Shown piece after piece: positions 24,171-33,500 of a stretch of 64,000 nt of DNA (position 1 is its first letter; each line of letters begins with the position of its first letter). The position numbers and the translations under genes are program-made. This stretch comes from JAWKWH01 sp963669455. Lineage in GTDB: Bacteria > Pseudomonadota > Alphaproteobacteria > Rhizobiales > Rhizobiaceae. The stretch lies in contig OY770026.1 of NCBI GenBank assembly GCA_963669455.1, positions 310,001-374,000 on the forward strand, read 5' to 3'. The notes below the pieces were generated by a model. That model saw nothing but the letters and a program-made list of their open reading frames with translations. It did not search any database and had not been told where the DNA came from.

Positions 24171-25039
24171 CAACCTGCCCTCAAAGCCCGGCGGGCCTTG
24201 CGCTTTGCTGCCAGGTAACCGTGTTTGGGTGCGAACATAAAGGCGGTGAGGAACACCAGCGTTTGCAGCACGACGATAATGCCGCCGGTGGCGCCGTCGA
24301 GGAAATAGCTGAGATAAGCACCGGTAAAGCAGGTCACCGTGCCAATGGCGACGCTGATGCCGATCAGGCGCGGAAACCTGTCGGTCAGAAGATAGGCCGT
24401 CGCGCCTGGTGTCACCACCATCGCGATGACCAGAAACGCACCTACTGTCTGCAATGCCGCGACGGTCGACGCGCTGAGCAATATGAAAAACAGGGCCTTC
24501 AGCCGGTCGGGATTGAGGCCGATCGTACGGGCGTGATTTTCATCGAAGAACGTGACCATCAGGTCCTTCCACTTGGCGAGCAGTATCGCAAGCGTAACCC
24601 CGCCGATGATGACCAGCTGCAGCGTATCGGCAGGGGTTACGGCAAGCACATTGCCAAGCACAATGGTCTCGATTGAGACCGATACCGGCGACAATGAAAT
24701 CATGAAAAGGCCAAGGCCGAAGAACGAGGTGAAAATCAGGCCGATAATCGCATCCTGCCGCAGTCTGGTGCGCTGGTTTAGAAACAGAATTGCTCCGGCC
24801 GCCAGTCCGCCAGAGAAAAACGCACCGATCGAAAACGGCAGGCCAAGCATATAGGCGCCGGCAACACCCGGCACGATGGAATGGGACAGCGCATCGCCAA
24901 CCAGCGACCATCCCTTCAACATCAGATAGGCCGACAAAAACGCACAGACCCCACCGACAAGCGCCGACACCCACATGGCATTGACCATGTAGGAATAGGC
25001 AAACGGTTCGAGCAGACTAGCCACTGTTTTCGCCCTCAT
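24170..25039 (-). CDS. sitC: Manganese/iron ABC importer, permease subunit C
   Basis: A 289-residue ABC-3 family permease with about eight hydrophobic helices. The segment EPFAYSYMVNAMWVSALVGG followed by SLVGDALSHSIVPGVAGAYMLGLP is very close to enteric SitC. It pairs with SitD to form the membrane channel. The start ATG 25039 overlaps the end of sitB by 23 bp; in-frame starts further upstream would extend the overlap. A basic C-terminus (KHGYLAAKRKARRALRAG) follows the last helix. Confidence 0.88.
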   Translation of the reverse strand: MRAKTVASLLEPFAYSYMVNAMWVSALVGGVCAFLSAYLMLKGWSLVGDALSHSIVPGVAGAYMLGLPFSIGAFFSGGLAAGAILFLNQRTRLRQDAIIGLIFTSFFGLGLFMISLSPVSVSIETIVLGNVLAVTPADTLQLVIIGGVTLAILLAKWKDLMVTFFDENHARTIGLNPDRLKALFFILLSASTVAALQTVGAFLVIAMVVTPGATAYLLTDRFPRLIGISVAIGTVTCFTGAYLSYFLDGATGGIIVVLQTLVFLTAFMFAPKHGYLAAKRKARRALRAG

Positions 25040-25925
25040 CCGGCGTATCATCGCTGTCGCCATAGATGACGAAGGGCCGCTCGTCGTCGGAAATCACAGT
25101 CACCTGGCGGGTGTCTTCATCGTCGTGCAGCTCTGCGCCGCCGAGCGTGAAGCGCCGCAATACGCCGCCAAACGCCTGTTCCAGATTGGACTGGGTGAAC
25201 ACATCGGCGGTAAGACCGGCTGCCAGCACCGTGCGGTTGATCAACACCGCCCGGTCACAGAATTCCGGCACGCTACCCAGATTGTGGGTCGAGACCAGCA
25301 TGACGCGGCCTTCATCGCGCAGCGCGTGTAAAAGTGCGATGATCTGGTCTTCCGTCTTGACATCAACACCGGTAAACGGCTCATCCAGCAGGATGACGCG
25401 GCCTTCCTGCGCCAAGGCGCGGGCAAGAAAAACGCGTTTTTTCTGGCCGCCGGAAAGTTCGCCGATCTGGCGCTTGCGGTAGGCGGTCATGTTGACCCGC
25501 TCCAGCGCGGCATCAACCATGTCGCGGTCACGCCGGGTTGGTATTCGAAGCCAGTTCATGTGGCCGAACCGGCCCATCATCACGACATCCTCGACAAGAA
25601 CGGGAAAATTCCAGTCCACGTCTTCGGACTGCGGCACATAGGCGACGAGATTACGCTTCAGGGCGTCTGCCGCATTGCCGCCAAGTATGTCGACCGATCC
25701 CCGGGCGAGCGGAACAAAGCCCATGATTGCCTTGAACAAGGTCGATTTTCCCGAACCGTTGATGCCGACGAGCGCGGTGATGGTTCCGGGCGGTATCGAA
25801 AAACTGGCGTCAATGAGTGCGGTATGGCCATTGCGATAGGTTACCGTGACAGTTTTGATATCGAGCCCGGCCCGGCCTTTTTCGCCGGCCGGGCTACTTC
25901 CCGCCAAGGTGGTTTGCAGGTTCAC
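25017..25925 (-). CDS. sitB: Manganese/iron ABC importer, ATP-binding subunit
   Basis: A 302-residue ABC ATPase with Walker A VGINGSGKSTLFKAI, Q-loop YVPQSEDVDWNFPVLVEDVV typical of metal importers, signature ELSGGQKKRVFLARAL, Walker B VILLDEPFTGVD and the switch His in STHNLG. It energises SitC/SitD. The GTG start (25925) overlaps the sitA stop as GTGA. The last ~50 residues are acidic (SDDTPDEGEN) and longer than needed for the ATPase core, a variable feature in this subfamily. Confidence 0.88.
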   Translation of the reverse strand: MNLQTTLAGSSPAGEKGRAGLDIKTVTVTYRNGHTALIDASFSIPPGTITALVGINGSGKSTLFKAIMGFVPLARGSVDILGGNAADALKRNLVAYVPQSEDVDWNFPVLVEDVVMMGRFGHMNWLRIPTRRDRDMVDAALERVNMTAYRKRQIGELSGGQKKRVFLARALAQEGRVILLDEPFTGVDVKTEDQIIALLHALRDEGRVMLVSTHNLGSVPEFCDRAVLINRTVLAAGLTADVFTQSNLEQAFGGVLRRFTLGGAELHDDEDTRQVTVISDDERPFVIYGDSDDTPDEGENSG

Positions 25926-26821
25926 TTGGTCAATCCTTCAGCGATTGTGCCGACAGTAACCCGCAAAAGGTCCAGATAGGTCGGTACCGGTCCATCTTCG
26001 GTGCTGAGTGAATCCACATACAGCACTCCGCCATAGGCCGCTCCGGTTTCACGGGCTACCTGCCGGGCCGGTTTGTCGGATACCGTGCTCTCGGAAAAGA
26101 CCGCCGGGATGTTGTGCTGGCGCACGGCATCGATAACCTTGCGCACCTGTTGCGGTGTGCCTTGTGCGTCGGCGTTGATCGGCCAGAGATAAAGCTCCTT
26201 CAAATCAAAATCCCGTGCCAGGTAGGAAAAAGCGCCTTCACTGGTCACCAGCCAGCGCCTGTCTTCGGGAATCGCAGCAAGCGCCTGTCTTAAAGGGGCG
26301 ATAGCCGCTTCAATCTCGGCCAGATAGGTTTCGGCATTTTTGTTGTAATTGGCCGCGTTGCCGGGATCGTGTTCGACAAGCGCTTTGCGGATATTGTCGA
26401 CATAAATGCGCGCATCGGTCGGGCTCATCCAGGCATGGGGGTTTGGTTTTCCGTCATAGGGGCCTTCGCCGATACTCATCGGTTCAATGCCATCGGTGAT
26501 AACCACGCTTGGCACATCGTTCAGATTGGCAAAGAATTTTTCAAACCAGAGTTCCAGATTAAGCCCGTTCCAGATGATGAGATCTGCGTCCTGCGCACGC
26601 AGAATATCGCCGGGCGTCGGACGGTAATTATGGATTTCCGCACCGGGCTTGGTGATCGATTCGACGTTGGCGGCATCACCGGCGATGTTGCGCGCCATAT
26701 CGGCAAACACCGTAAAGGTTGTCACCACCTTGAATTTTGCCTCCTGAGCCTGGGCAACAGTGGCGAAAAACATCGAAAAAACACATAGGAACACTAGGCT
26801 ACGGCGCACGCAAATCTCCAT
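25922..26821 (-). CDS. sitA: Manganese/iron ABC importer, periplasmic binding protein
   Basis: A 299-residue cluster A-I metal-binding protein with a Sec signal peptide (SLVFLCVFSMFFATVAQAQ). Metal ligands expected for this family are visible: the His in GAEIHNYRPTPGD, the His in KPNPHAWMSP, a Glu in TSEGAFSYLARDF and an Asp in LYVDSLS. Long stretches match enteric SitA/YfeA (for instance SESTVSDKPARQVARE), so Mn2+ with possible Fe2+ is the probable cargo rather than Zn2+. ATG 26821 has GGAGAT close upstream. It heads sitABCD, under likely Mur control. Confidence 0.92.
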   Translation of the reverse strand: MEICVRRSLVFLCVFSMFFATVAQAQEAKFKVVTTFTVFADMARNIAGDAANVESITKPGAEIHNYRPTPGDILRAQDADLIIWNGLNLELWFEKFFANLNDVPSVVITDGIEPMSIGEGPYDGKPNPHAWMSPTDARIYVDNIRKALVEHDPGNAANYNKNAETYLAEIEAAIAPLRQALAAIPEDRRWLVTSEGAFSYLARDFDLKELYLWPINADAQGTPQQVRKVIDAVRQHNIPAVFSESTVSDKPARQVARETGAAYGGVLYVDSLSTEDGPVPTYLDLLRVTVGTIAEGLTK

Positions 26822-26876
26822 AAAATCTCCGTTCGGCCTATCCATTAACCTGTTTAGAAAATTATGTCAATGCAAA

Positions 26877-26977
26877 TGCAAATCGTTTGCAATTGGGGGC
26901 ATTTGTGTAAATGTTCCAATCGCTTGTCCTGAACAATCAGATGCCGTTAACATTTTCTGTTCAGATGATTTGCAAAT
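26877..26977. promoter_or_regulatory. Mur/Fur-type operators between sitA and mur
   Basis: TGCAAATCGTTTGCA (26877-26891) is a 15-bp inverted repeat near the sitA start, overlapping a direct repeat TGCAAA at 26871. A second palindrome, ATTTGCAAAT (26968-26977), lies 38 bases before the regulator's start. TGCAAA-type inverted repeats are the known recognition pattern of rhizobial Mur proteins at sit promoters, so both the importer and the regulator are probably repressed in manganese-replete cells. Confidence 0.7.
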
Positions 26978-27014
26978 GCTTCTCAACTGGGTAGAAGGGT
27001 TTTCAGGAGCCACC

Positions 27015-27440
27015 ATGACTGACCGCACCGCCAAACCCGACTATGAGACGCTACTGCGTGATGCCGGCGTGCGCATCACCCGGCCGCGCAAGATCATTTT
27101 GAAAATCCTGGCCGAGCGTGACGATCATCCAGATGCGATGGCCATTTTCCGGCGGGCGGTAAAGCTCGACGACAGTATTTCGCTGTCGACCGTCTACCGG
27201 ACGATGAAGCTCCTGGAAGACAGGGGCGCCATTCAGCGCCACGCTTTTGAAGGCGGACCATCGCGGTTTGAGCCTGCCGATGGCGAACATCATGACCATC
27301 TGATCGACCTCGATAGCGGTGAGGTGATCGAGTTTCACTCAGAAAAGATCGAACAATTGCAAGACGAGATCGCCCGGTCGCTTGGGTACGACATCGTGCA
27401 TCACCGGCTGGAGCTTTACGGGCGCAAGAAGCGCCGCTGA
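27015..27440 (+). CDS. mur: Fur family regulator, probable manganese-responsive Mur
   Basis: A 141-residue Fur protein: winged helix (RITRPRKIILKILAERDDHP, SLSTVYRTMKLLEDRGAIQR) and a dimerisation domain with the metal-binding HHDHLIDLDSGEVIEFH motif. There is no C-terminal CxxC zinc pair, as in rhizobial Fur/Mur proteins. Because it is divergent from sitABCD with TGCAAA palindromes between, I favour Mur (Mn2+ sensing) over an iron-sensing Fur. The start is ATG 27015 with CAGGAG upstream; the open frame extends back to 26760, but only by reading through the promoter. Confidence 0.85.
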   Translation: MTDRTAKPDYETLLRDAGVRITRPRKIILKILAERDDHPDAMAIFRRAVKLDDSISLSTVYRTMKLLEDRGAIQRHAFEGGPSRFEPADGEHHDHLIDLDSGEVIEFHSEKIEQLQDEIARSLGYDIVHHRLELYGRKKRR

Positions 27441-27446
27441 CTGGCT

Positions 27447-29264
27447 TTACTCGATCTTCGGTGGCTCGGACAGATCGATCTTCGGCGGTTTGGACAAATC
27501 GTTGGCCTCGCCGTCTCCGGTCTGTTCCGGCGCGCCAAGCGGCGGAAGACCGAGCGCCGGTAATTGCAGGCTGCCATTGCTGCCGGACGTATCGGATCCA
27601 CCAAGCGGTGGCAGGCTGAGACCCGGCAATCCCGGAGATGAATTATCGCCGCCGAGTGCGGGCAGCTCGATCTTTGCATTCGGATCGAAGGTTTTTTCGT
27701 CGTCCTTATAGTGGGTGACAAGGCGCGGAAATGCGATCACCAGCAGGATCATCAGGAACTGAATGAAAATGAACGGTATGGCACCCTTGTAGATTTCCGT
27801 GGTTTTGACACCGGGCAGCATCTTGCCGGTGACATCATCCTTCCATTGGCGCATCGGAGCGATGGATCTGAGATAAAACAGCGCAAACCCGAAGGGTGGA
27901 GTGAGGAATGAAGCCTGAAGATTGATCCCGATAATAATGCCAAACCAGATCAGGTCGATGCCAAGCTTGTCGGCCACCGGCGCCAGTAGCGGCACCATGA
28001 TGAAGGCGATTTCGAAAAAGTCGAGAAAACAGCCGAGGATGAACACGATGATCGTGACGGTGATCAAAAAACCGGTCTCGCCACCGGGCAATTGCAAAAG
28101 AAGCTCTTCGACCCAGACATTGCCGTTGAGGCCGTAAAAGGTCAGACCGAACACCCGCGCGCCGATCAGGATAAACATGACAAAGGCCGACAATTTGGTC
28201 GTCGAATCGAGCGCCTGTTTCAACACGGTGAGATTGAGCCGGCCCTTGGCAATGGCCAGTATGAGCGCGCCTGTCGCCCCCATCGCGCCACCCTCCGTCG
28301 GGGTGGCTATTCCGAGGAAAATCGTTCCGAGCACCAGAAAGATCAGCGCCAGCGGCGGGATCAGCACAATCACCACCTGCTCGGCCAGCCGCGACAATAT
28401 GTTGAGGCCGAAAAACCGGTTTGCCAGCGCAAACCCGTAGGCGATCAGCGTTGCCGTCGTCGCCGACCAGACGAAGCGGACCTCGTAGCGCATCTCGGCA
28501 AAAACGGTGTTGAACACGATAAAATGGATTGCTACGGCAACCGCCAGGATCACCACCAGCGACGTGACCCCGTGGCCCAGTGTGCGGATTTCCAGCGGAA
28601 GGGCCGGAGCCCATTCGGGCTTGATCAGCGTTACCGCGAAGACATAGGCGCAGTATAGGCCGATCATAATCAGTGCCGGCAGCAATGCGCCGACATACAT
28701 GTCACCGACCGAGCGGCCGACCTGATCGGCCATGACGATCAGAACCAGCGATGGCGGCACGATCTGCGCGAGCGTGCCGGAGGCAGCGATGGCGCCGGTG
28801 GCAAATGAGCGATTGTAGTTGTAACGCAGCATGATCGGCAGCGAGATCAGCCCCATGGCGATCACGGAAGCGGCAACGACGCCGGTGGTTGCTGCAAGCA
28901 GTGCACCGACCAGCACGGCGGCATAGGCAAGGCCGCCGCGGATTGGCCCGAACAACTGCCCGATCGTGTCAAGCAGATCTTCGGCCATCCCCGACCGCTC
29001 CAGGATTAATCCCATAAAGGTGAAAAACGGTATCGCCAGAAGCGTGTCATTGTACATGATGCCGTAGATACGTTCCGGCAGGGCTTGCAGAAGCGGCCAG
29101 GATAGCCTGATTTCGTTCGACAGATGGGACAGCTCCACACCGATGGCAAAGAATAACAGACCGCCGGCGGCGAGACTGAACGCGACCGGATAACCAAGCA
29201 GCAGCATGGCCATCACGCTGACGAACATGATCGGCGCGATATTGTGGGCAATCAGATCAAGCAT
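27447..29264 (-). CDS. TRAP transporter large permease (DctM family) with a proline-rich tail
   Basis: A 605-residue protein. The first ~525 residues are a DctM-type ion-coupled permease with a dozen or more hydrophobic helices; ALPERIYGIMYNDTLLAIPFF, IPPSLVLIVMADQVG and LGTIFLGIATPTEGGAMGATG mark the family's two repeat motifs. The last ~78 residues are a low-complexity tail made of near-repeats (LPALGG, LPGLSLPPLGG, LPALGLPPLGA, then KPPKIDLSEPPKIE), unusual for the family and probably cytoplasmic. It overlaps dctQ by 8 bp. Its likely binding protein is the TakP-like gene at 22140. It converges on mur with six bases between stops. Confidence 0.88.
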   Translation of the reverse strand: MLDLIAHNIAPIMFVSVMAMLLLGYPVAFSLAAGGLLFFAIGVELSHLSNEIRLSWPLLQALPERIYGIMYNDTLLAIPFFTFMGLILERSGMAEDLLDTIGQLFGPIRGGLAYAAVLVGALLAATTGVVAASVIAMGLISLPIMLRYNYNRSFATGAIAASGTLAQIVPPSLVLIVMADQVGRSVGDMYVGALLPALIMIGLYCAYVFAVTLIKPEWAPALPLEIRTLGHGVTSLVVILAVAVAIHFIVFNTVFAEMRYEVRFVWSATTATLIAYGFALANRFFGLNILSRLAEQVVIVLIPPLALIFLVLGTIFLGIATPTEGGAMGATGALILAIAKGRLNLTVLKQALDSTTKLSAFVMFILIGARVFGLTFYGLNGNVWVEELLLQLPGGETGFLITVTIIVFILGCFLDFFEIAFIMVPLLAPVADKLGIDLIWFGIIIGINLQASFLTPPFGFALFYLRSIAPMRQWKDDVTGKMLPGVKTTEIYKGAIPFIFIQFLMILLVIAFPRLVTHYKDDEKTFDPNAKIELPALGGDNSSPGLPGLSLPPLGGSDTSGSNGSLQLPALGLPPLGAPEQTGDGEANDLSKPPKIDLSEPPKIE

Positions 29265-29943
29265 CGTTTCTGCCCTCCATCTTCAGCACTTCCTCTGCGT
29301 CGGGCGGAAGGTGATGTTGCGGTGTCGGATCATCGATAATGTCGGCCACCACGGCCACGCGCTTGATAATCTCCGAAATCGCCTGCGCCACCAGCAGGAC
29401 GAAACCGGTTAGCACCGCCAGCTTGGCCGGCCATATGGTCAGACCGCCGGCATTGGCGGAGATTTCACCGCTCCGGTAGGACAAAAGGAACCATGGGACG
29501 CAAAGCCAGACCATCAACAGGACAAAAGGCGTCAGGAAAAAACAGTGGCAAAACAGATCGATCCGGTCGCGGGTTTTCTTCTTCAGCTGATTGGAGACGA
29601 CGTCGATGCGGATATGCTCGTTGCGAAGCAATGTGTAGGCGGCGGCTAGCATGAAGACGGTGCCATAGAGATACCATTGCAGCTCCAGCCACATATTGGA
29701 TGAAATGTCGAATGCCTTGCGAATGACGGCATTGCCGGCGCTGATCAGGACGGCAACCAGAATCAGCCAGGAGACATGTTTGCCGACGAAATTGTTCACC
29801 TGGTCAATTGCCGCCGACAATTTGAGCAGAAGTTTCATCTCCCGGTCGGCTGAAAATGCATGGATGACAGCGGCGATGGCAACGATCAGCAACACAAGAT
29901 AGGCTTGTGTCGCCGGTTGATACGACATGAACGTGTCTAGCAT
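29257..29943 (-). CDS. TRAP transporter small permease (DctQ family)
   Basis: A 228-residue four-helix protein. Helices lie about at 13-30, 55-75, 97-115 and 165-190, and the DctQ motif SNMWLELQWYLYGTVFMLAAAY is preceded by KHVSWLILVAVLISAGNA. The pairing of 'Trp-Leu-Glu-Leu-Gln-Trp' with a long fourth-helix loop is typical of the larger DctQ proteins that work with DctM proteins of over 500 residues and TakP-like binding proteins. It is the first gene of the dctQM unit. Confidence 0.88.
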   Translation of the reverse strand: MLDTFMSYQPATQAYLVLLIVAIAAVIHAFSADREMKLLLKLSAAIDQVNNFVGKHVSWLILVAVLISAGNAVIRKAFDISSNMWLELQWYLYGTVFMLAAAYTLLRNEHIRIDVVSNQLKKKTRDRIDLFCHCFFLTPFVLLMVWLCVPWFLLSYRSGEISANAGGLTIWPAKLAVLTGFVLLVAQAISEIIKRVAVVADIIDDPTPQHHLPPDAEEVLKMEGRNDA

Positions 29944-30071
29944 CGCGGCTGATTTCCTCCCGATATGGGCCTGCGTTTTTGCATGTACCCCGCACGTTCT
30001 CTAGCGGAACAGGCCACAGGCTGCCAAGGCATCATTTTGCACTCGAAACGGCAAGCTCGACTTTCGGTGCA

Positions 30072-30307
30072 CTAGTGTGGTGGATTTGACGTTCGCTTCA
30101 TTTTTCCTGCGCACTCACAGGCGAACTTCAAATCCGAAAACCACACTAGAAACAAAATCTTGCTAGTGTCCTGATCGAATCCGAAGTTCGTACCAAGCGT
30201 GCAGTAGAATGTGACGAACTTCGGATTCGCGACACTAGTGTGGTGGATTTGACGTTCGCTTCATTTTTCCTGCGCACTCACTGGTGAACTTCGGATCGGG
30301 ACACTAG
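30072..30307. repeat. Family B: three adjacent palindromic elements with CTAG ends
   Basis: Unit 1 (30072-30149) runs CTAGTGTGGTGGATTTGACG...CCACACTAG. Unit 2 (30163-30238) runs CTAGTGTCCTGATCGAATCC...GGATTCGCGACACTAG. Unit 3 (30235-30307) shares CTAG with unit 2 and again starts CTAGTGTGGTGGATTTGACG. Each is 73-78 bp and folds on itself through arms of the type GGATTTGA.GTTCG/CGAACTTC.GATCC. The remaining parts of the 611-base gap are the dctQ upstream region (29944-30071) and the IOR leader (30308-30554). Confidence 0.88.
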
Positions 30308-30396
30308 TGATCGGATGCTGGCTCCATCCGGCCGGGTTGGAATGCATTAACCGTCAAAAAGATATGAAATATTCGGTCTTTTAGCGGAACGTTCCG

Positions 30397-30412
30397 GCAA
30401 TCATATGATTGC
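30397..30412. promoter_or_regulatory. 16-bp perfect palindrome upstream of the indolepyruvate oxidoreductase gene
   Basis: GCAATCATATGATTGC is a perfect inverted repeat, 142 bases before the start codon, in an AT-rich leader. TTGACG at 30469 followed by an AT-rich stretch near 30495 could be the promoter, though the spacing is not ideal. The palindrome would then lie upstream of it, where an activator could bind. Confidence 0.4.
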
Positions 30413-30554
30413 AATTGGAATTTTCCTGATAAGAGAATTGTGAATTTACAATGTTGTTTGGAAAATGATTGACGTGAGGGCATCCTGGGCAAAGATATAA
30501 GAGATATGGCAGCGGCGGGCTTTGAACCGCATGACCTGACGCCGGAGATGCTTG

Positions 30555-33500
30555 ATGACATTTCATGATGTCGATCTAAACGACAAATACGACCTGTCAA
30601 AGGAACGCATTTTCGTTTCGGGCGCGCAGGCGGTTGTCAGAATGCTACTGATGCAACAGGAGGCCGACCGCCGGGCCGGTTTGAATACCGCCGGGCTGAT
30701 CTCCGGCTATCGGGGTTCGCCCGTAGGCGGCCTTGATCTCCAGTTCTGGAAGGCAAGGCGTGAACTCTCAAACGCCGATGTCATTTTCCAACCCGGACTG
30801 AACGAAGAACTGGCCGCGACGGCGCTTTGGGGAGCCCAGCAGAGCGAACTGACCGGCGAGGGCAAATATGACGGCGTGTTCGGCCTTTGGTACGGCAAGG
30901 GTCCAGGTGTCGACCGTTCGGGCGATGTTATTCGCCACGCCAACCTCGCCGGCTCTTCCAAACATGGTGGCGTGCTGGCCCTGATGGGCGACGATCACAC
31001 TGCTGAAAGCTCGACGAGCGCGCATGCGACCGAATTTCTGTTCGTCGACACCATGATCCCGATTTTCAATCCGGCCGGTGTTCAGGAGCTTGTTGACTAC
31101 GGAATCTACGGCTATGCCCTGTCGCGGTTTGCCGGCACCTGGTCGGCGATGAAATGCGTCAAGGACAACATCGAATCGACAGCATCGGTCGATGTTTCGC
31201 TTGACCGGCTGAATATCGTTCTTCCCGAATTCGACATGCCGCCCGGCGGTCTCAACATACGCCATGAGCTCAATCAGCTGGGCCAGGAAGAAAGGCTGCA
31301 CAATTACAAGCGCGCGGCAGCGGCCGCATTCGTGCGCGCCAATGGATTAAACAGGATTGTCTTTAACGGCGGGCGCAAGGCCAAGCTCGGCATCATCACC
31401 GTCGGTAAAAGCTATCTGGATGTCCGCCAGGCGCTGGAGGATATCGGCATTGACGAAGCACAGGCCAACCGGATCGGCATCCGCCTGTTCAAGGTCGCCT
31501 GTCCCTGGCCGCTGGATCTCGAACATATCAAGGATTTTGCGCGCGGCCTCGATATGATCATCGTGGTCGAGGAGAAGCGGTCGCTGATCGAAGTGCAGGT
31601 CCGTGAAGACCTTTACGGGACCGCCATGCAGCCGGTCGTGGTCGGCAAACATGATGAACGCGGCGACTGGCTTTTTCCCGTTCGCGGCGCGCTTGATCCC
31701 AACGACATTGCCATCGCGATAGGCGAACGCGTGTTAAAGACCATCGGCCCGTCGGAGGAAATTTCCGGGCGGGTAAACAGGCTCCGCCAGTTTCAAGCGA
31801 TGCTCGCCGAGACGGGCGATGTGGCCGTCAGAACGCCTTATTTTTGCTCAGGCTGCCCGCACAACACATCGACCAAAGTGCCCGAAGGGTCGATGGCGGG
31901 TGCCGGTATCGGGTGCCATTTTATGGCGCTGTGGATGGATCGCTCAACCGTTGGCTACACGGTCATGGGTGGCGAAGGCGCGCAATGGGTAGGCCAGGCA
32001 CCATTTACGACACGCGACCACCTGTTTCAAAATCTCGGTGACGGCACCTATAATCATTCAGGGTCGCTGGCGATCCGGTTCGCGATCGCGTCGGGTACCA
32101 ACATCACCTATAAAATCCTCTACAATGACGCGGTGGCAATGACCGGCGGGCAACCCCATGAAGGCGGTTTGTCGATGGATGCGATCGCCAGGCAAGTGCG
32201 CGCGGAAGGCGTTGAGCGCATTGCCATTGTGACCGATGAACCGGATAAATATGCAGGCCGGGCGGACTTTCCTGCCGGCGTGACGATTGATCATCGCGAC
32301 GATCTCGACGCCATCCAGCGCGAATTGCGCGATGTCAAAGGCGTTTCGGTGCTGATCTACGACCAGACCTGTGCCGCCGAAAAGAGACGCCGCCGCAAAC
32401 GCGGCACCTATCCCGACCCCGACAGACGCGTGATCATCAACGAACTGGTTTGCGAGGGATGCGGAGATTGCGGCGTTCAATCCAACTGCGTGTCGATACA
32501 GCCGATTGAAACAGAATTCGGGCGCAAGCGCAGGATCGATCAGTCGAGCTGCAACAAGGATTTTTCCTGCGTCAACGGCTTTTGCCCTTCCTTCGTGACC
32601 GTGCACGGTGCTGAACTGAAAAAACCCGACGGGATCGGCCTCACCGCCACCCCGCTTGACGGCGTGCCAGAACCGGATGTGCCCTCCGTCGAGGAGGCCA
32701 GCTGGTCGTCGATCATCAACGGCGTCGGTGGCACCGGCGTCGTGACGGTCGGGGCTGTGCTGGGCATGGCCGCTCATATCGAAGGCAAGGGTTGCGGCAC
32801 CATCGACATGGCGGGGCTTGCCCAGAAGGGCGGTGCCGTCTTCACGCATTTGCGAATTGCCAAATCACCCGAACAGATCCATTCCATTCGCGTTTCGGCG
32901 GGCAAGGCCGACCTGGTGCTTGGGTGTGATCTGGTCGTCTCCGGCGCCAAAAACGTGCTGGCGGCTGTTCGCGAAGGCCAGACGAAATTCGTTGCCAATA
33001 CCGCTGAAATCATGCCTGGCGATTTTGCCCGCTCGGCGGATTTTATGTTGCCGGCCGAGCGCCTGAAACGCGCGATAAGCAAAGCGGCAGGCGAGGAAAA
33101 CAGCTTCTTTTTCGATGCGGCGCGTACATCGTCCACCCTGTTTGGGTCGACGCTCGCCGCCAACACGTTCATGCTTGGATTTGCCTGCCAGCACGGCGGA
33201 TTACCGCTGTCACCGGCGGCAATAGAAAAAGCCATTGAGATCAACAGCCAGGCCGTTCAAATGAACATTCAGGCGTTTCGCTGGGGACGCCGGGCGGCGC
33301 ATGATCCCGATTATGTCCGCGATCTGGTGGAAAGCCAGCGCAACCCCCAAGACGACCGCTATTTGTCATCTTCGGTCGACGAGGTGATTGAGCGCCGCGC
33401 GGCCTATCTGGCGGACTATCAAAATCAGGACTATGCCAACCGGTACTGTGAACAGGTTGCAAAAATCAGAGCTTTGGAAAAACAGGCCGGCAAAGACGAC

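Noticed and set aside
26760..27014. A longer N-terminus for the Fur/Mur protein (85 extra residues)
   Set aside because: The extension would be encoded by the sitA-mur promoter region with its operators, and the ATG at 27015 has its own ribosome binding site.
30072..30307. CRISPR array
   Set aside because: The repeated units are palindromic, 73-78 bp long and nearly contiguous, with no regular spacers or cas genes.
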